Part shown: positions 8,194-20,811 of the stretch, one piece after another
Layout: each line of letters opens with the position of its first letter
Position numbering within the stretch: position 1 is the first letter of the stretch
DNA from: Dysgonomonadaceae bacterium PH5-43
GTDB taxonomy: Bacteria > Bacteroidota > Bacteroidia > Bacteroidales > Azobacteroidaceae
Assembly: GCA_029916745.1 (NCBI GenBank)
Contig: JARXWK010000017.1
Location: 1 to 64,000 of the forward strand
DNA: 64,000 bases
Direction: 5' to 3'
Notes under the pieces: model-generated
Told to the model about the DNA's origin: nothing
Database searches by the model: none
Seen by the model: the letters and a program-made list of their open reading frames with translations, nothing else
Made by a program: the position numbers and the translations under genes

Positions 8194-9381
8194 ATGGCAA
8201 AAGAACATTTTAACCGGTCGAAACCACACGTTAACATCGGTACAATTGGTCACGTAGACCACGGTAAGACTACTTTAACTGCAGCTATCACTACAGTTTT
8301 AGCAAAAAAAGGACTTTCTGAGCTTAAATCTTTCGATCAGATTGACAATGCTCCAGAAGAAAAAGAAAGAGGTATCACTATTAATACTTCTCACGTAGAG
8401 TATGAAACAGCGACTCGTCACTATGCACACGTTGACTGTCCAGGTCACGCCGACTATGTAAAGAACATGGTAACTGGTGCGGCTCAAATGGACGGTGCTA
8501 TCATTGTTGTTGCTGCAACTGATGGTCCTATGCCTCAAACTCGTGAACACATCTTGTTAGCTCGTCAGGTAAACGTTCCTAGATTGGTTGTTTTTATGAA
8601 CAAAGTTGACATCGTTGATGATGCAGAAATGTTAGAACTTGTTGAAATGGAAATGAGAGAACTTCTTTCATTCTATGAATTCGATGGCGATAATACTCCT
8701 GTTATTCAAGGTTCTGCTTTAGGTGGATTGAATGGTATCGAACAATGGGAAAATAAGATCATGGATCTTATGGACGCTTGTGATACTTGGATTGAACTTC
8801 CTCCACGTGATATTGATAAACCATTCTTGATGCCTGTTGAAGACGTATTCTCTATCACTGGTCGTGGTACTGTTGCTACAGGTCGTATCGAAACTGGTAT
8901 CATCAAAACAGGTGAAGAAGTACAGATTATCGGTCTTGGTCAAGAAGGTAAAAAATCAGTTGTTACAGGAGTAGAAATGTTCCGTAAGATTTTGGACGAA
9001 GGTCAAGCTGGAGATAACGTAGGTCTATTACTTCGTGGTGTTGATAAAGACGAAATCAAACGTGGTATGGTTATTACTCACCCTAATAAAGTACAACCTC
9101 ACACTAAATTCAAAGCTTCAGTTTATATCTTGAAGAAAGAAGAAGGTGGACGTCATACTCCATTCCATAACAAATATCGTCCTCAATTCTATATCCGTAC
9201 GTTAGACGTAACAGGTGAAATCACTCTTCCAGAAGGAACAGAAATGGTAATGCCTGGTGATAACTTAGAAATCAACGTAAACTTAATCTATCCAGTAGCT
9301 TGTAGCGAAGGTCTTCGTTTTGCTATCCGTGAAGGTGGACGTACTGTTGGTTCTGGTCAGATCACAGAAATTATAGAATAA
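8194..9381 (+). CDS. tuf: Elongation factor Tu
   Basis: A 395-residue EF-Tu, the GTPase that delivers aminoacyl-tRNA to the ribosome. The P-loop GHVDHGKT is at residues 19-26, followed by switch [10 protein letters not shown] and the guanine motif NKVD; domains 2 and 3 follow with [13 protein letters not shown] and the C-terminal [15 protein letters not shown]. The codon choice is the most biased in the window, fitting very high expression. It is downstream of four tRNAs and upstream of tRNA-Trp-secE-nusG, the standard Bacteroidales arrangement. Confidence 0.98.
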   Translation: MAKEHFNRSKPHVNIGTIGHVDHGKTTLTAAITTVLAKKGLSELKSFDQIDNAPEEKERGITINTSHVEYETATRHYAHVDCPGHADYVKNMVTGAAQMDGAIIVVAATDGPMPQTREHILLARQVNVPRLVVFMNKVDIVDDAEMLELVEMEMRELLSFYEFDGDNTPVIQGSALGGLNGIEQWENKIMDLMDACDTWIELPPRDIDKPFLMPVEDVFSITGRGTVATGRIETGIIKTGEEVQIIGLGQEGKKSVVTGVEMFRKILDEGQAGDNVGLLLRGVDKDEIKRGMVITHPNKVQPHTKFKASVYILKKEEGGRHTPFHNKYRPQFYIRTLDVTGEITLPEGTEMVMPGDNLEINVNLIYPVACSEGLRFAIREGGRTVGSGQITEIIE

Positions 9382-9387
9382 AAAACA

Positions 9388-9440
9388 TTAATAATTAATA
9401 GTTGGGAAGCTATTTTAGATTCTTGACTATTAATTATTAA
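9388..9440 (+). terminator. Long hairpin between tuf and tRNA-Trp
   Basis: Perfect 15-bp inverted arms at 9388-9402 and 9426-9440 enclose 23 nt. They lie between the tuf stop and tRNA-Trp with no T-tract after, so an RNA-processing or partial-termination role is as likely as true termination. Confidence 0.45.
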
Positions 9441-9444
9441 ATAC

Positions 9445-9517
9445 ACGGGTCTAGCTCAGTTGGTAGAGCACTGGTCTCCAAAACCAGGTGTCGGGAGTTC
9501 GAGCCTCTCGACCCGTG
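9445..9517 (+). tRNA. tRNA-Trp (CCA)
   Basis: Acceptor arms ACGGGTC and GACCCGT with discriminator G, anticodon loop CTCCAAA with anticodon CCA, T-loop TTCGAGC. It sits between tuf and secE. Confidence 0.94.
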
Positions 9518-9537
9518 CTAATAAATAACATTACATA

Positions 9538-9732
9538 ATGAAAAAGATTTTTAACTACATAAAAGAATCCTATAATGAGCTTATTCATAAGGTTTCTTGG
9601 CCAACAAGACAGGAATTATCTAACAGTGCAATGGTTGTTATGGTAGCTTCTGTTATTATGGCTTGTGTTATCTTCGCTATTGATCAAGGTTTTGAATTTG
9701 TAATTTCTCTTTTCTATAAAACAATCTTCTAA
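9538..9732 (+). CDS. secE: Preprotein translocase subunit SecE
   Basis: A 64-residue single-span SecE: a basic amphipathic N-terminal helix with the conserved KVSWPTRQEL segment, then one hydrophobic transmembrane helix (about residues 31-58). SecE clamps SecY in the inner-membrane translocon. It begins 20 bp after tRNA-Trp and is followed 9 bp later by nusG, the universal secE-nusG pairing. Confidence 0.95.
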   Translation: MKKIFNYIKESYNELIHKVSWPTRQELSNSAMVVMVASVIMACVIFAIDQGFEFVISLFYKTIF

Positions 9733-9741
9733 ATTTAGGAC

Positions 9742-10281
9742 ATGTCTGAAATCGAAAAGAAATTTTATGTACTTCGAGCTGTTAATGGTAAGGAGAATAA
9801 AGTGAAGGAATATCTTGAAGCGGAAATCAAGAATAATGGTTTACAAGATTATATTTCTCAGGTTATTATTCCTACCGAAAAGGTTATTCAAAGTCGTAAC
9901 GGAAAAAAAGTAACCAAAGAAAGAGCTTTTCTTCCTGGTTATATTATTATTGAAGCAGCCTTGGTTGGAGAAGTAGTACATTTTCTAAAAAATATTAATT
10001 ATGTAATTGGTTTCTTGGGCGGTAATACTCCTGTTCCTTTGCGTCCGACTGAAGTTAGTCGTATTTTAGGGAAAGCAGATGAATTGCAGGCTCAACCTGA
10101 AGAATTTGATATTGACTATACAATAGGTGATATAGTAAAAATTAATTTTGGTCCTTTTACCGGCTTCCACGGTGAAATCGAAGAGGTTTATTCTGATAAG
10201 AAAAAACTGAAAGTTATGGTCAAAATTTTTGGCAGAAAAACTCCTTTGGAGTTAGGATTTCTGCAAGTAGAGAAAGAGTAA
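9742..10281 (+). CDS. nusG: Transcription elongation/antitermination factor NusG
   Basis: A 179-residue NusG with an N-terminal NGN domain (YVLRAVNGKENKVKEYL, then the PGYI segment) and a C-terminal KOW domain (about residues 126-160, GDIVKINFGPFTGFHGEIEEV). It binds RNA polymerase and couples it to Rho or the ribosome. It directly follows secE and precedes the rplK-rplA-rplJ-rplL genes. Confidence 0.95.
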   Translation: MSEIEKKFYVLRAVNGKENKVKEYLEAEIKNNGLQDYISQVIIPTEKVIQSRNGKKVTKERAFLPGYIIIEAALVGEVVHFLKNINYVIGFLGGNTPVPLRPTEVSRILGKADELQAQPEEFDIDYTIGDIVKINFGPFTGFHGEIEEVYSDKKKLKVMVKIFGRKTPLELGFLQVEKE

Positions 10282-10345
10282 ATTGAGGGTTACGCTTCGA
10301 TTATGCTCTTATTTATTAGTGTTTATTAATTTAAATTTTTAACAA

Positions 10346-10789
10346 ATGGCGAAAGAAATTGCTGGACAGCTAAAATTACAAATTAAAGGAGGGGCTGCAA
10401 ATCCTTCTCCCCCAGTTGGACCTGCCTTAGGTTCTAAGGGAATCAACATTATGGAGTTTTGCAAGCAATTTAATGCCAGAACCCAAGACAAAGCAGGTAA
10501 GGTATTACCAGTGGTAATTACTTACTATGCTGATAAGTCTTTTGATTTTATCGTTAAAAACCCACCTGTTGCGATCCAATTAATGGAAGCTGCAAAAGTA
10601 AAAGGTGGTTCGGCTGAGCCTAATCGTAAGAAGGTGGCAGAAATTACTTGGGAACAAGTAAAATCGATTGCTGAAGATAAAATGACAGACTTAAACTGTT
10701 TCACAGTTGAATCTGCAATGAAAATGGTTGCAGGTACAGCTCGCAGTATGGGTATAGCTGTTAAAGGGGATTTCCCTGTAAATAATTAA
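10346..10789 (+). CDS. rplK: 50S ribosomal protein L11
   Basis: A 147-residue L11 with the conserved N-terminal [20 protein letters not shown] and the C-terminal rRNA-binding domain ending [11 protein letters not shown]11 forms the GTPase-associated centre base with 23S rRNA and is needed for RelA activation. It is the first gene of the L11-L1-L10-L7/L12 run. Confidence 0.97.
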   Translation: MAKEIAGQLKLQIKGGAANPSPPVGPALGSKGINIMEFCKQFNARTQDKAGKVLPVVITYYADKSFDFIVKNPPVAIQLMEAAKVKGGSAEPNRKKVAEITWEQVKSIAEDKMTDLNCFTVESAMKMVAGTARSMGIAVKGDFPVNN

Positions 10790-10806
10790 AAAACTTCAAT
10801 AGAGAA

Positions 10807-11505
10807 ATGAGTAAACTTACAAAAAAACAAAAGTTGGCTTTAAGCAAAGTTGAAGCAGGGAAAACGTACACTCTAAAAGAGGCATCTGCATTAGTGAAAG
10901 AAATTAACTATTGTTCGTTTGACGCATCAGTTGATGTAGATGTTAGATTAGGTGTTGACCCCCGTAAGGCTAACCAAATGGTGAGAGGTGTGGTTTCATT
11001 ACCTCATGGAACAGGTAAGCAAATTAGGGTTCTCGTATTATGTACTCCAGATCAAGAAGCTGCTGCAAACGAAGCAGGAGCTGATTATGTAGGGCTTGAT
11101 GAATATATTGATAAAATCAAGGGAGGTTGGACTGATATTGATGTGATTATCACTCAACCTGCAATTATGGGTAAAATTGGTGCTTTAGGTAGAGTGTTAG
11201 GTCCAAGAGGCTTAATGCCTAATCCTAAAAGTGGTACTGTTACTAATGATGTGGCTAATGCAGTAAAAGAAGTTAAACAAGGAAAAATTGACTTCAAAGT
11301 AGATAAAGCTGGTATAGTACACACTTCTATTGGTAAAGTATCTTTCGAACCTGAAAAGATTCGTGATAATGCAAAAGAATTTATCGATACATTAAACAAG
11401 TTGAAACCTACAGCTGCTAAGGGTACTTATATTAAGAGTATTTATCTTTCAAGTACAATGAGTCCGGGTATTAAAATAGACCCTAAATCAATTGATGAAA
11501 TTTAA
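10807..11505 (+). CDS. rplA: 50S ribosomal protein L1
   Basis: A 232-residue L1 with the signature segment [19 protein letters not shown] and the two-domain layout of the family. L1 forms the mobile stalk at the ribosomal E site and in many bacteria represses its own operon by binding the rplK leader; such a site was not identified here. It lies 17 bp after rplK. Confidence 0.97.
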   Translation: MSKLTKKQKLALSKVEAGKTYTLKEASALVKEINYCSFDASVDVDVRLGVDPRKANQMVRGVVSLPHGTGKQIRVLVLCTPDQEAAANEAGADYVGLDEYIDKIKGGWTDIDVIITQPAIMGKIGALGRVLGPRGLMPNPKSGTVTNDVANAVKEVKQGKIDFKVDKAGIVHTSIGKVSFEPEKIRDNAKEFIDTLNKLKPTAAKGTYIKSIYLSSTMSPGIKIDPKSIDEI

Positions 11506-11516
11506 AAAAAGGAATT

Positions 11517-12032
11517 ATGAGAAAGGAAGATAAAGCCACTGTTATTGAACAGATTGCAAATACCGTAGGTGAATATACAAACTTCTATTTGACTGATATA
11601 GCTAACTTAAATGCAGCTCAAACAAGTGATTTAAGAAGAGAGTGTAGCAAGCAAAATATTAAACTTGTTGTTGTAAAAAACACATTGTTTAAAAAAGCTT
11701 TGGAAAAGGTAGATGGAGATTTCTCTGCTCTTGATTCTTCATTAAAAGGCAACACTGCTGTGATGTTTTCTAATGATGCGAATAGTCCTGCTAAATTGAT
11801 TAAGTCTTTTTCAAAAGGAATTGAGATTCCTAAATTGAAAGCTGCTTACGTTCAAGAAGGATTCTATATCGGAGCTGAAAACTTAGATCTATTAATCTCT
11901 ATTAAGAGTAAAGAAGAACTTATCGGAGACGTTATTATGTTATTACAATCTCCAGCTAAGAATGTTATCTCGGCTCTTAATTCAGGTGGACAGATAATCC
12001 ACGGAGTTTTGAAAACTCTATCAGAAAAATAA
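11517..12032 (+). CDS. rplJ: 50S ribosomal protein L10
   Basis: A 171-residue L10 that anchors L7/L12 dimers to the ribosome. The N-terminal domain contains NFYLTDIANLNAAQTSDLRR and VVKNTLFKKAL; a C-terminal helix carries the L7/L12 sites. It starts 11 bp after rplA, leaving no room for the long leader used for L10 autoregulation in Escherichia coli. Confidence 0.95.
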   Translation: MRKEDKATVIEQIANTVGEYTNFYLTDIANLNAAQTSDLRRECSKQNIKLVVVKNTLFKKALEKVDGDFSALDSSLKGNTAVMFSNDANSPAKLIKSFSKGIEIPKLKAAYVQEGFYIGAENLDLLISIKSKEELIGDVIMLLQSPAKNVISALNSGGQIIHGVLKTLSEK

Positions 12033-12070
12033 AAAATAATTGAATAATTAAACATTAAAACTATACAAAA

Positions 12071-12445
12071 ATGGCAGATTTGAAAGCTTTTGCTGAACAA
12101 TTAGTGAATTTAACTGTTAAAGAAGTTAATGAACTTGCTGAGATTCTAAAAACAGAATATGGTATTGAACCTGCTGCTGCAGCTGTAGCAGTAGCTGCTG
12201 GTCCTGCGGCCGCAGCTGATGCTCCTGAAGAAAAAACATCTTTCGATGTAATTCTTAAAGGTGCTGGCGCTAATAAATTAGCGATCGTTAAATTAGTAAA
12301 AGAATTAACAGGACTTGGTCTAAAAGAAGCTAAAGATATCGTTGATGGTGCACCTGCTCCATTAAAAGAAGGTATTGCTAAAGATGAAGCTGAAGCTTTG
12401 AAAAAATCTTTAGAAGAAGCTGGAGCTGAAGTTGAACTTAAATAA
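12071..12445 (+). CDS. rplL: 50S ribosomal protein L7/L12
   Basis: A 124-residue L7/L12: an N-terminal dimerisation domain, an Ala-rich hinge (about residues 37-52) and the C-terminal factor-binding domain with [19 protein letters not shown]. It recruits translation GTPases. A strong hairpin with a T-tract separates it from rpoB, consistent with its higher stoichiometry. Confidence 0.97.
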   Translation: MADLKAFAEQLVNLTVKEVNELAEILKTEYGIEPAAAAVAVAAGPAAAADAPEEKTSFDVILKGAGANKLAIVKLVKELTGLGLKEAKDIVDGAPAPLKEGIAKDEAEALKKSLEEAGAEVELK

Positions 12446-12467
12446 CTCTCGCTCTAATTAACTTTTT

Positions 12468-12505
12468 GGTTAAGAATCTTCGTCAAGAAGATTCTTAGCC
12501 TTTTT
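12468..12505 (+). terminator. rplL-rpoB attenuator
   Basis: A 14-bp stem (12468-12481 with 12487-12500, one G-T pair) with a GTCAA loop is followed directly by five T residues. It is a canonical intrinsic terminator placed between rplL and rpoB, where partial termination lowers rpoBC expression relative to ribosomal proteins. Confidence 0.85.
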
Positions 12506-12587
12506 GTGTATTATGAAAGTGATGAGTAGTTTGATACTCGTCGTTTCTGTATTTTCTTAATTCAATCAAGTCCTAAATACCGCATTA

Positions 12588-15500
12588 ATGTCTTCAATAA
12601 ACAATAATACTCAAAGAATAAATTTTGCTTCAATAAAAAATCCATTTGAATATCCGGATTTCCTTGAAGTACAAATAAAGTCGTTTCAAGACTTTCTTCA
12701 ATTAGACACACCACCCGAAAAGAGAAAAAATGAAGGTTTGTATAAAGTATACATGGAGAATTTCCCTATAGCGGATACTCGAAATAACTTTGTACTTGAG
12801 TTTTTAGATTACTATATAGATCCTCCTCGTTATTCAATTGATGAGTGTATAGAAAGAGGTTTGACTTATAGTGTGCCTCTAAAAGCAAAACTGAAATTAT
12901 ATTGTACAGATCCCGATCACGAAGATTTTGATACGGTAATTCAGGACGTTTATTTAGGTCCAATTCCTTATATGACTGCAAAGGGTACCTTTGTTATTAA
13001 TGGTGCCGAGCGTGTGGTTGTTTCTCAATTACACCGTTCTCCTGGCGTATTTTTCGGACAAAGCTTGCACTCGAATGGTACAAAACTTTATTCTGCAAGA
13101 ATTATCCCATTTAAGGGTTCTTGGATAGAGTTTGCAACAGACATAAACAATGTAATGTATGCTTACATTGATCGTAAAAAGAAGTTACCAGTTACAACTC
13201 TTTTAAGAGCTGTAGGTTTCGAAAGTGATAAAGATATCTTAGAAATATTTAATCTTGCGGAAGAAATTAAGGTTAATCAAACTAATCTTAAAAAAGCTAT
13301 TGGTCGAAAATTAGCAGCAAGAGTATTGAAAGCTTGGGTTGAAGATTTTGTAGATGAAGATACTGGTGAAGTTGTTTCTATAGAACGTAATGAAGTTATT
13401 ATAGATAGAGAAGTAATTTTAGAGTCTAAGCATATTAGTGAAATAATAGAATCTGGAATCAGTACAATATTGTTGCATCGTGAAGATCAAAATATGTCTG
13501 ATTATGCGATTATTTACAATACTTTACAGAAAGACCCAAGTAACTCAGAACGAGATGCTGTTGTGTATATCTATCGTCAGTTAAGAAATGCTGACCCCGC
13601 AGATGAAGCAAGTGCTCGTGAAGTTATTCAAAATTTATTTTTCTCAGAAAAAAGATATGATTTAGGTGAAGTTGGACGTTACCGAATTAACAAAAAACTA
13701 AACTTAACTACGTCAATTGATGTCAAAGTTCTTACAAAAGAAGACATAATTGAAATTATAAAATACTTAATAGAACTAATAAATTCAAAAGCCAATGTTG
13801 ATGATATCGACCACTTAAGTAATCGTCGTGTTCGTACCGTTGGTGAACAATTATATACTCAGTTCGGAATAGGTTTGGCTCGTATGGCTAGAACAATTCG
13901 CGAACGTATGAATGTTAGAGATAATGAAGTGTTTACTCCGATTGATCTTATTAATGCGAAGACAATATCTTCTGTTGTTAATACTTTCTTCGGAACTAAT
14001 GCATTATCTCAATTTATGGATCAAACTAATCCATTAGCAGAAATAACACACAAACGTCGTATGTCTGCTTTAGGACCTGGAGGTTTGTCGAGAGAACGTG
14101 CAGGTTTTGAGGTGCGTGACGTACATTATACTCACTATGGACGTTTGTGTCCTATAGAAACTCCAGAAGGTCCGAATATCGGATTGATTTCGTCTCTTTG
14201 TGTTTTTGCAAAAATCAATGATTTAGGTTTTATAGAAACTCCATATAGAAAAGTAAGTAATGCTAAAGTTGACCTATCGGAAGATGGTATAGTTTATCTT
14301 ACAGCAGAAGAGGAAGAAGCTAAAATTATAGCACAAGGTAATGCCCCATTAAATGATGATGGTACATTTATAAGAGATAAAGTTAAAGCTCGTCAAGATG
14401 CAGATTATCCTCTTTCGACTCCAGGAGAGATTGAATTAATGGACGTTTCTCCAACTCAAATTGCTTCTATTGCGGCTTCATTGATTCCGTTTTTGGAACA
14501 TGATGATGCGAACCGTGCATTGATGGGATCTAATATGATGCGTCAGGCAGTTCCATTACTTCGTCCTGAATCTCCTATCGTAGGTACTGGTATTGAAGCT
14601 CAATTAATACAAGACTCAAGAACTCAGATTGCTGCAGAAGGAGAAGGAGAAGTTGTATTTGTAGACTCTACTCGTATTGATATAAAATATGATAGGACTG
14701 AAAAGGAAGAATTTGTAAACTTTGAATCGTCTATCAAGACGTATGTTATTCCAAAGTTCAGAAAAACAAATCAAAATACAACTGTCGATTTGAAACCTAT
14801 AATACGAAAGGGTGATAGAGTTGTAAAAGGACAGATATTAACAGAGGGTTATTCAACAGAAAAAGGAGAGTTAGCTTTAGGTAAGAACCTTAAAGTGGCT
14901 TTTATGCCTTGGAAGGGATATAACTTTGAAGATGCTATCGTAATAAGTGAACGTGTTGTAAGGGAAGATATATTTACGTCTGTACACGTTGATGAATATA
15001 TTCTTGAAGTTCGCGAAACAAAACGAGGAGTTGAAGAGTTAACAAGCGACATTCCTAATGTTAGCGAGGAAGCTACTAAAGATCTTGATGAAAATGGTAT
15101 CATAAGAATAGGAGCAAGGGTTGAACCAGGTGATATCCTTATCGGTAAAATAACTCCAAAGGGTGAGTCAGATCCATCTCCTGAAGAAAAATTATTGAGA
15201 GCTATTTTTGGAGAAAAGGCAGGAGATGTTAAAGATGCATCATTAAAGGCTTCTCCTTCTTTGAGGGGTACGGTAATTGGAAGAAATTTATTCTCTAAAG
15301 CAGCTAAGAAAGGTAAAACCAAATTAAGCAATAAAGCTAAATTACCTCAATTAGATGAGGAGTATCAAGCTAAAATGGACGAGTTGAAAATTGTCTTAAT
15401 TGATAAAATTTCAACATTAGCACAAGGAGAAACATCGCAAGGTATTAAAGACTTTATGAATGTGGAAATTGTTTCCAAAGGTGTTAAGCTTACAAAGCAA

Positions 15501-16403
15501 GATTTAGCGAAGATTGACTATACAACTATTCAAGTGTCAGATTGGACTTTAGATGCTGAAAAGAATGAAATGATTCGCAGTCTTATTGTAAACTATCTTA
15601 AGAAGCATAAAGAATTGGATGCTGAATTAAAACGTAAAAAGTTTGATTTGACTATTGGAGACGAACTTCCTACAAGTATCGTTCAAATGGCTAAGGTTTA
15701 TATTGCTAAGAAAAGAAAGTTGCAAGTTGGAGATAAAATGGCAGGTCGTCACGGTAACAAGGGTATTGTTTCTCGAATAGTAAGAGATGAGGATATGCCA
15801 TTCTTAGAAGATGGAACTATTGTAGATATAGTATTGAATCCACTAGGTGTGCCATCTCGTATGAACTTAGGACAGATATTCGAAACTGTATTGGGTTGGG
15901 CCGGAAAAAACTTAGGAGTGAAATTTGCAACTCCTATCTTTGATGGTGCTTCTTTTGAAGATATGAATGAATGGACGGATAAAGCCGGAGTTCCTAGATA
16001 TGGAAAAACATATTTACATGATGGAGGTACGGGAGAACGTTTTGATCAGCCAGCAACTGTTGGTGTGATTTATATGTTGAAATTAGGACACATGGTCGAC
16101 GATAAAATGCACGCGCGTTCTATAGGTCCATATTCTCTAATTACTCAACAACCATTAGGCGGTAAGGCTCAGTTTGGAGGACAACGTTTTGGAGAAATGG
16201 AAGTTTGGGCATTGGAAGCATTCGGTGCATCATTTATTCTTCAAGAAGTATTGACTATTAAATCTGATGATGTAATTGGTCGAGCTAAGGCTTATGAAGC
16301 AATAGTAAAAGGAGATCCTATGCCTACACCGGGAATACCTGAATCTTTGAATGTATTATTACATGAGATGAAAGGTTTAGCATTAAACGTTACTTTAGAA
16401 TAA
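12588..16403 (+). CDS. rpoB: RNA polymerase beta subunit
   Basis: A 1271-residue RpoB of normal Bacteroidota length. The rifampicin pocket is present and wild type in appearance: [19 protein letters not shown] followed by SALGPGGL. The C-terminal region has [15 protein letters not shown] and [20 protein letters not shown]. With RpoC it forms the catalytic core. It lies nine bases ahead of rpoC and after an attenuator hairpin. Confidence 0.98.
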   Translation: MSSINNNTQRINFASIKNPFEYPDFLEVQIKSFQDFLQLDTPPEKRKNEGLYKVYMENFPIADTRNNFVLEFLDYYIDPPRYSIDECIERGLTYSVPLKAKLKLYCTDPDHEDFDTVIQDVYLGPIPYMTAKGTFVINGAERVVVSQLHRSPGVFFGQSLHSNGTKLYSARIIPFKGSWIEFATDINNVMYAYIDRKKKLPVTTLLRAVGFESDKDILEIFNLAEEIKVNQTNLKKAIGRKLAARVLKAWVEDFVDEDTGEVVSIERNEVIIDREVILESKHISEIIESGISTILLHREDQNMSDYAIIYNTLQKDPSNSERDAVVYIYRQLRNADPADEASAREVIQNLFFSEKRYDLGEVGRYRINKKLNLTTSIDVKVLTKEDIIEIIKYLIELINSKANVDDIDHLSNRRVRTVGEQLYTQFGIGLARMARTIRERMNVRDNEVFTPIDLINAKTISSVVNTFFGTNALSQFMDQTNPLAEITHKRRMSALGPGGLSRERAGFEVRDVHYTHYGRLCPIETPEGPNIGLISSLCVFAKINDLGFIETPYRKVSNAKVDLSEDGIVYLTAEEEEAKIIAQGNAPLNDDGTFIRDKVKARQDADYPLSTPGEIELMDVSPTQIASIAASLIPFLEHDDANRALMGSNMMRQAVPLLRPESPIVGTGIEAQLIQDSRTQIAAEGEGEVVFVDSTRIDIKYDRTEKEEFVNFESSIKTYVIPKFRKTNQNTTVDLKPIIRKGDRVVKGQILTEGYSTEKGELALGKNLKVAFMPWKGYNFEDAIVISERVVREDIFTSVHVDEYILEVRETKRGVEELTSDIPNVSEEATKDLDENGIIRIGARVEPGDILIGKITPKGESDPSPEEKLLRAIFGEKAGDVKDASLKASPSLRGTVIGRNLFSKAAKKGKTKLSNKAKLPQLDEEYQAKMDELKIVLIDKISTLAQGETSQGIKDFMNVEIVSKGVKLTKQDLAKIDYTTIQVSDWTLDAEKNEMIRSLIVNYLKKHKELDAELKRKKFDLTIGDELPTSIVQMAKVYIAKKRKLQVGDKMAGRHGNKGIVSRIVRDEDMPFLEDGTIVDIVLNPLGVPSRMNLGQIFETVLGWAGKNLGVKFATPIFDGASFEDMNEWTDKAGVPRYGKTYLHDGGTGERFDQPATVGVIYMLKLGHMVDDKMHARSIGPYSLITQQPLGGKAQFGGQRFGEMEVWALEAFGASFILQEVLTIKSDDVIGRAKAYEAIVKGDPMPTPGIPESLNVLLHEMKGLALNVTLE

Positions 16404-16412
16404 TAATAGATT

Positions 16413-19400
16413 ATGGCTTTTAGAAAAGATAATAAAATAAAAAATAGCTTTACCAAAATATCAATTGGTTTAGCTTCTCCCGATGAAATACTTTCTCAAT
16501 CAAGCGGTGAGGTACTAAAACCTGAAACAATAAACTATCGGACGTATAAACCAGAGAGAGATGGTTTGTTTTGCGAAAGGATTTTTGGTCCAGTAAAAGA
16601 TTATGAATGTCATTGCGGTAAATATAAAAGAATTCGTTATAAAGGAATTGTTTGTGACCGATGTGGTGTTGAAGTAACGGAAAAGAAAGTTCGTAGAGAG
16701 CGTATGGGGCATATTAATTTAGTTGTACCTGTTGCTCATATTTGGTATTTCCGTTCTTTACCTAATAAAATAGGTTACTTGTTAGGTTTGCCGACTAAGA
16801 AATTAGATTCAATAGTATATTACGAACGTTATGTCGTAATTCAGCCAGGCGTAGCACCTGAACAAGAGGTGTATAATTTGCTTTCAGAAGAAGAATATTT
16901 AGACATATTGGATAATCTTCCTGCTGGCAATCAACAATTAGATGATTCAGACCCAAATAAGTTTATTGCAAAAATGGGAGCTGAAGCTATTTATGATTTA
17001 TTGGTTAATTTAGATTTAGATAGTTTATCGTACGAATTACGCCATAAAGCAACTAACGATGCTTCTCAACAAAGAAAAAATGAAGCATTAAAACGATTAC
17101 AAGTTATAGAGTCGTTCCGTGCTTCTAAAGGTAAAAATAAACCCGAATGGATGATTGTAAAAGTAGTTCCTGTAATTCCACCAGAACTACGTCCTTTGGT
17201 TCCTTTAGATGGCGGTCGTTTTGCAACTTCGGATTTGAATGATTTATATCGTAGAGTTATCATTCGTAATAATCGTCTGAAGAGACTTATCGATATAAAA
17301 GCTCCAGAAGTTATTTTGCGTAATGAAAAACGTATGCTTCAAGAGTCTGTAGATTCATTATTTGATAACTCTCGTAAGTCAAGTGCTGTAAAAACAGATG
17401 CGAATCGTCCATTGAAATCTCTTTCAGATAGCTTGAAAGGTAAACAAGGACGTTTTCGTCAGAACTTATTGGGTAAACGTGTTGACTATTCAGCTCGTTC
17501 GGTTATCGTTGTGGGTCCTGAACTAAAAATGCACGAATGTGGTATCCCTAAGAATATGGCAGCGGAGTTATACAAACCATTTATTATTCGCAAGTTAATA
17601 GATAGAGGTATTGTTAAAACCGTAAAATCTGCCAAGAAAATAGTTGATAGAAAAGAGCCAATAGTTTGGGATATTCTTGAACACGTAATGAAAGGACACC
17701 CTGTTCTTTTGAACCGTGCTCCAACTTTGCACCGTTTGGGGATACAGGCTTTTCAACCTAAGATGATAGAGGGAAAAGCAATACAGTTGCACCCACTTTC
17801 TTGTACTGCATTTAATGCTGACTTCGACGGAGACCAAATGGCTGTTCACTTACCATTAGGTAATGAAGCTATATTGGAGGCTCAAATGTTAATGTTGGCT
17901 TCTCATAACATATTAAATCCAGCAAATGGAGCTCCTATCACGGTTCCTTCTCAGGATATGGTTTTGGGATTGTTCTATATAACAAAACAACGCAAAGGAG
18001 CAAAAGGTGAAGGTTTAACTTTTTACGGAGCCGAGGAAGCTATCATTGCTTATAATGAAGGTAAAGTAGACATTCACGCCTATGTCAAGGTTATAGTTGA
18101 TGATGTTGATGAAGCTGGAAATCCAATTAAACATATAGTTGAAACTTCTGTTGGCCGTATTATGGTTAATGAATTTGTGCCTAAAGAAGTAGGATATATA
18201 AACGAGATTCTTTCTAAAAAATCTTTACGTGATATTATTGGTAAAGTAATTAAGATTTGTGGTGTTGCAAAAACTGCTAAATTCTTAGATGATATAAAGA
18301 ATCTTGGATATACAATGGCCTTCAAGGGGGGATTATCATTTAACTTAGATGATATTATTATTCCTAAAGAAAAAGAAGACCTTGTTAAAGAAGGATACGC
18401 AGAGGTTGAGCATATTATGAACAACTATAATATGGGTATCATTACTTACAATGAGCGTTATAATCAAATTATTGATACTTGGACTCATATAAATTCTCGT
18501 TTGTCTGATATTTTAATGAAGCAATTAAGAGAAGATGATCAAGGTTTTAACTCTGTTTATATGATGTTGGAGTCAGGAGCTCGTGGTAGTAAAGAGCAGA
18601 TTCGACAGTTATCAGGTATGCGTGGTTTGATGGCTAAACCTCAGAAATCAGGTGCAGAAGGAGGACAAATTATTGAAAACCCTATCCTTTCAAACTTTAA
18701 AGAAGGTTTGTCTGTGTTAGAGTACTTTATATCTACTCACGGTGCTCGTAAAGGTTTGGCGGATACGGCTCTTAAGACTGCTGATGCAGGATATTTAACT
18801 CGTCGTTTGGTTGATGTATCTCATGATGTTATTATTAACGAAGAAGATTGTGGTACTTTACGTGGTTTGGTAGCTACTGAATTAAAGAATAATGAAGACA
18901 CTGTAGCTTCTCTTTATGAACGTATATTAGGACGTACTTCGGTTCACGACATTCAATTGCCAGGTTCTGATGAGTATATTATTCGTTCAGGAGAGGAAAT
19001 AACAGAGGATATTGCCGCTAAAATAGAAGCGTCAGGTATAGAAAGAGTGGAAATCCGTTCTGTATTAACCTGCGAATCTAAAAAAGGAGTTTGTGCTAAA
19101 TGTTACGGTCGTAATCTTGCAACAGGTAAAATGGTTCAAAAAGGCGAAGCTGTTGGTGTTATTGCTGCGCAGTCTATCGGTGAGCCAGGTACTCAGTTAA
19201 CACTACGTACGTTCCACGTGGGTGGTATTGCTTCTAATATCGCTGCTGAAAGTAGTGTTGTTTCTAAGTATGACGGATTGTTAGAAATAGATGAATTACG
19301 TACGGTAGATGCTATAGATGAAAATGGTAAACCTTACCATATTGTTATTAGTCGTCTGTCAGAACTTAGAATTATTGATCCAGTTAATAATGTTGTTTTA

Positions 19401-20702
19401 ACTACGCATAATATTCCTTATGCGGCTAAACTATATTTCAACTCAGGAGATAAGGTTAAGAAAGGTGACGTAATTATCGAATGGGACCCATTTAATGCTG
19501 TTATTGTTTCGGAGGTTACAGGTAAGATTAAGTTTGAAAACGTAATTGAAAACGTAACTTACAAGAACGAATATGATGAGCAAACAGGACTAAAAGAAAT
19601 GATTATCATAGAGCCAAGAGATAAAACAAAAATTCCTGCGGCTCAAATTGTTGATGCTTCTGGTGAAGTTGTAAAAACATACAACTTACCATTAGGAGCT
19701 CACGTTGTTAAAGAAGAAGGAGAAGATATTAAACTTGGAGAAGTATTAGTGAAAATGCCTCGTGCCGTAGGTAAAGCTGGTGATATTACTGGTGGTCTTC
19801 CTCGTGTAACTGAGTTGTTTGAGGCTCGTAATCCATCTAATCCTGCTGTTGTTTCTGAAATTGACGGAGAGGTATCTTTTGGTAAAATTAAACGTGGTAA
19901 CAGAGAAGTTATTGTTACCTCTAAAACAGGAGAGTACAAAACGTACTTAGTATCTCTTTCTAAACAAATGTTGGTTCAGGAAAATGATTATGTAAGAGCA
20001 AGAACTCCATTATCAGATGGAGCTATAACTCCTTCGGATATACTTGCTATTAGTGGGCCTACTGCTGTTCAAGAATATATTGTAAATGAAGTTCAAGATG
20101 TGTATCGTCTTCAAGGTGTGAAGATTAATGACAAACACTTCGAAGTTATTGTGCGCCAGATGATGCGTAAAGTAGAAATCTTAGAGCCAGGAGATACTCG
20201 TTTCTTAGAACAACAGTTAGTTGATAAGAATCTTGTAATGGAAGAGAATGATCGTATCTGGGGTAAGAAAGTTGTTGTAGATGCTGGAGATTCTCAAACA
20301 TTGAAAGCTGGACAAATAGTTACTGCACGTAAACTTAGAGATGAAAATTCATCACTAAAACGTCGCGACTTAGCTCTTGTGGAAGTTAGAGACGCTATTC
20401 CTGCTACCGCTAATCAGATACTTCAAGGTATTACTCGCGCTGCATTGCAGACAGGTAGCTTTATGTCGGCTGCATCTTTCCAAGAAACAACTAAAGTATT
20501 GAACGAAGCAGCTATTAATGGTAAAGTTGATAGACTTGAAGGAATGAAAGAAAACGTTATTTGTGGTCATTTAATTCCTGCTGGTACAGGTTTGAAAGAG
20601 TACGATAAAATAATAGTAGGAAGCAAAGCTGAATACGAACAAGCTAAGTTAGCTTCTGGTCGTTCAAGAACATTTGATGAGTTGTTAGATGTAGAAGATT
20701 AA
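16413..20702 (+). CDS. rpoC: RNA polymerase beta' subunit
   Basis: A 1429-residue RpoC. The N-terminal zinc site is [20 protein letters not shown], the catalytic magnesium loop is [12 protein letters not shown], and the second zinc site lies near [15 protein letters not shown]. The trigger-loop region contains [16 protein letters not shown]. It is cotranscribed with rpoB and ends at a large hairpin that also encloses the -7 box of the next gene. Confidence 0.98.
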   Translation: MAFRKDNKIKNSFTKISIGLASPDEILSQSSGEVLKPETINYRTYKPERDGLFCERIFGPVKDYECHCGKYKRIRYKGIVCDRCGVEVTEKKVRRERMGHINLVVPVAHIWYFRSLPNKIGYLLGLPTKKLDSIVYYERYVVIQPGVAPEQEVYNLLSEEEYLDILDNLPAGNQQLDDSDPNKFIAKMGAEAIYDLLVNLDLDSLSYELRHKATNDASQQRKNEALKRLQVIESFRASKGKNKPEWMIVKVVPVIPPELRPLVPLDGGRFATSDLNDLYRRVIIRNNRLKRLIDIKAPEVILRNEKRMLQESVDSLFDNSRKSSAVKTDANRPLKSLSDSLKGKQGRFRQNLLGKRVDYSARSVIVVGPELKMHECGIPKNMAAELYKPFIIRKLIDRGIVKTVKSAKKIVDRKEPIVWDILEHVMKGHPVLLNRAPTLHRLGIQAFQPKMIEGKAIQLHPLSCTAFNADFDGDQMAVHLPLGNEAILEAQMLMLASHNILNPANGAPITVPSQDMVLGLFYITKQRKGAKGEGLTFYGAEEAIIAYNEGKVDIHAYVKVIVDDVDEAGNPIKHIVETSVGRIMVNEFVPKEVGYINEILSKKSLRDIIGKVIKICGVAKTAKFLDDIKNLGYTMAFKGGLSFNLDDIIIPKEKEDLVKEGYAEVEHIMNNYNMGIITYNERYNQIIDTWTHINSRLSDILMKQLREDDQGFNSVYMMLESGARGSKEQIRQLSGMRGLMAKPQKSGAEGGQIIENPILSNFKEGLSVLEYFISTHGARKGLADTALKTADAGYLTRRLVDVSHDVIINEEDCGTLRGLVATELKNNEDTVASLYERILGRTSVHDIQLPGSDEYIIRSGEEITEDIAAKIEASGIERVEIRSVLTCESKKGVCAKCYGRNLATGKMVQKGEAVGVIAAQSIGEPGTQLTLRTFHVGGIASNIAAESSVVSKYDGLLEIDELRTVDAIDENGKPYHIVISRLSELRIIDPVNNVVLTTHNIPYAAKLYFNSGDKVKKGDVIIEWDPFNAVIVSEVTGKIKFENVIENVTYKNEYDEQTGLKEMIIIEPRDKTKIPAAQIVDASGEVVKTYNLPLGAHVVKEEGEDIKLGEVLVKMPRAVGKAGDITGGLPRVTELFEARNPSNPAVVSEIDGEVSFGKIKRGNREVIVTSKTGEYKTYLVSLSKQMLVQENDYVRARTPLSDGAITPSDILAISGPTAVQEYIVNEVQDVYRLQGVKINDKHFEVIVRQMMRKVEILEPGDTRFLEQQLVDKNLVMEENDRIWGKKVVVDAGDSQTLKAGQIVTARKLRDENSSLKRRDLALVEVRDAIPATANQILQGITRAALQTGSFMSAASFQETTKVLNEAAINGKVDRLEGMKENVICGHLIPAGTGLKEYDKIIVGSKAEYEQAKLASGRSRTFDELLDVED

Positions 20703-20733
20703 AGAATATTAATTTCAGTAAATAAGAACTCCT

Positions 20734-20792
20734 AAAAATAGGTATATTGTAGGCATAAGTGTAACTTTGCAGGCAATATGCCTATTTTTTTT
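20734..20792 (+). terminator. rpoC terminator with maeB -7 box in its loop
   Basis: Sixteen-base arms (20734-20749 and 20774-20789, one G-T pair) end in a run of eight T residues (20785-20792). The 24-nt loop holds TAACTTTG at 20762-20769, a TAnnTTTG -7 match for maeB. Confidence 0.75.
20762..20769 (+). promoter_or_regulatory. maeB -7 box
   Basis: TAACTTTG fits TAnnTTTG and is 42 bp before the maeB ATG. No good TTTG lies 19-21 bp upstream; the region there is the 5' arm of the rpoC terminator. Confidence 0.5.
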
Positions 20793-20811
20793 AATAATTA
20801 TCATAATATAT

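Noticed and set aside
14849-15331. 160-residue frame on the minus strand inside rpoB
   Set aside because: It is antisense to a highly conserved part of RpoB and has no promoter or recognisable domain.
12588-16403. Rifampicin-resistance change in rpoB
   Set aside because: The pocket residues ([19 protein letters not shown]) look wild type.
20767-20811. Longer maeB start at TTG 20767
   Set aside because: The extra 15 residues are encoded by the rpoC terminator arm and are a meaningless hydrophobic run; MSKVIKSKALLYHSQGKPGK is the family N-terminus.
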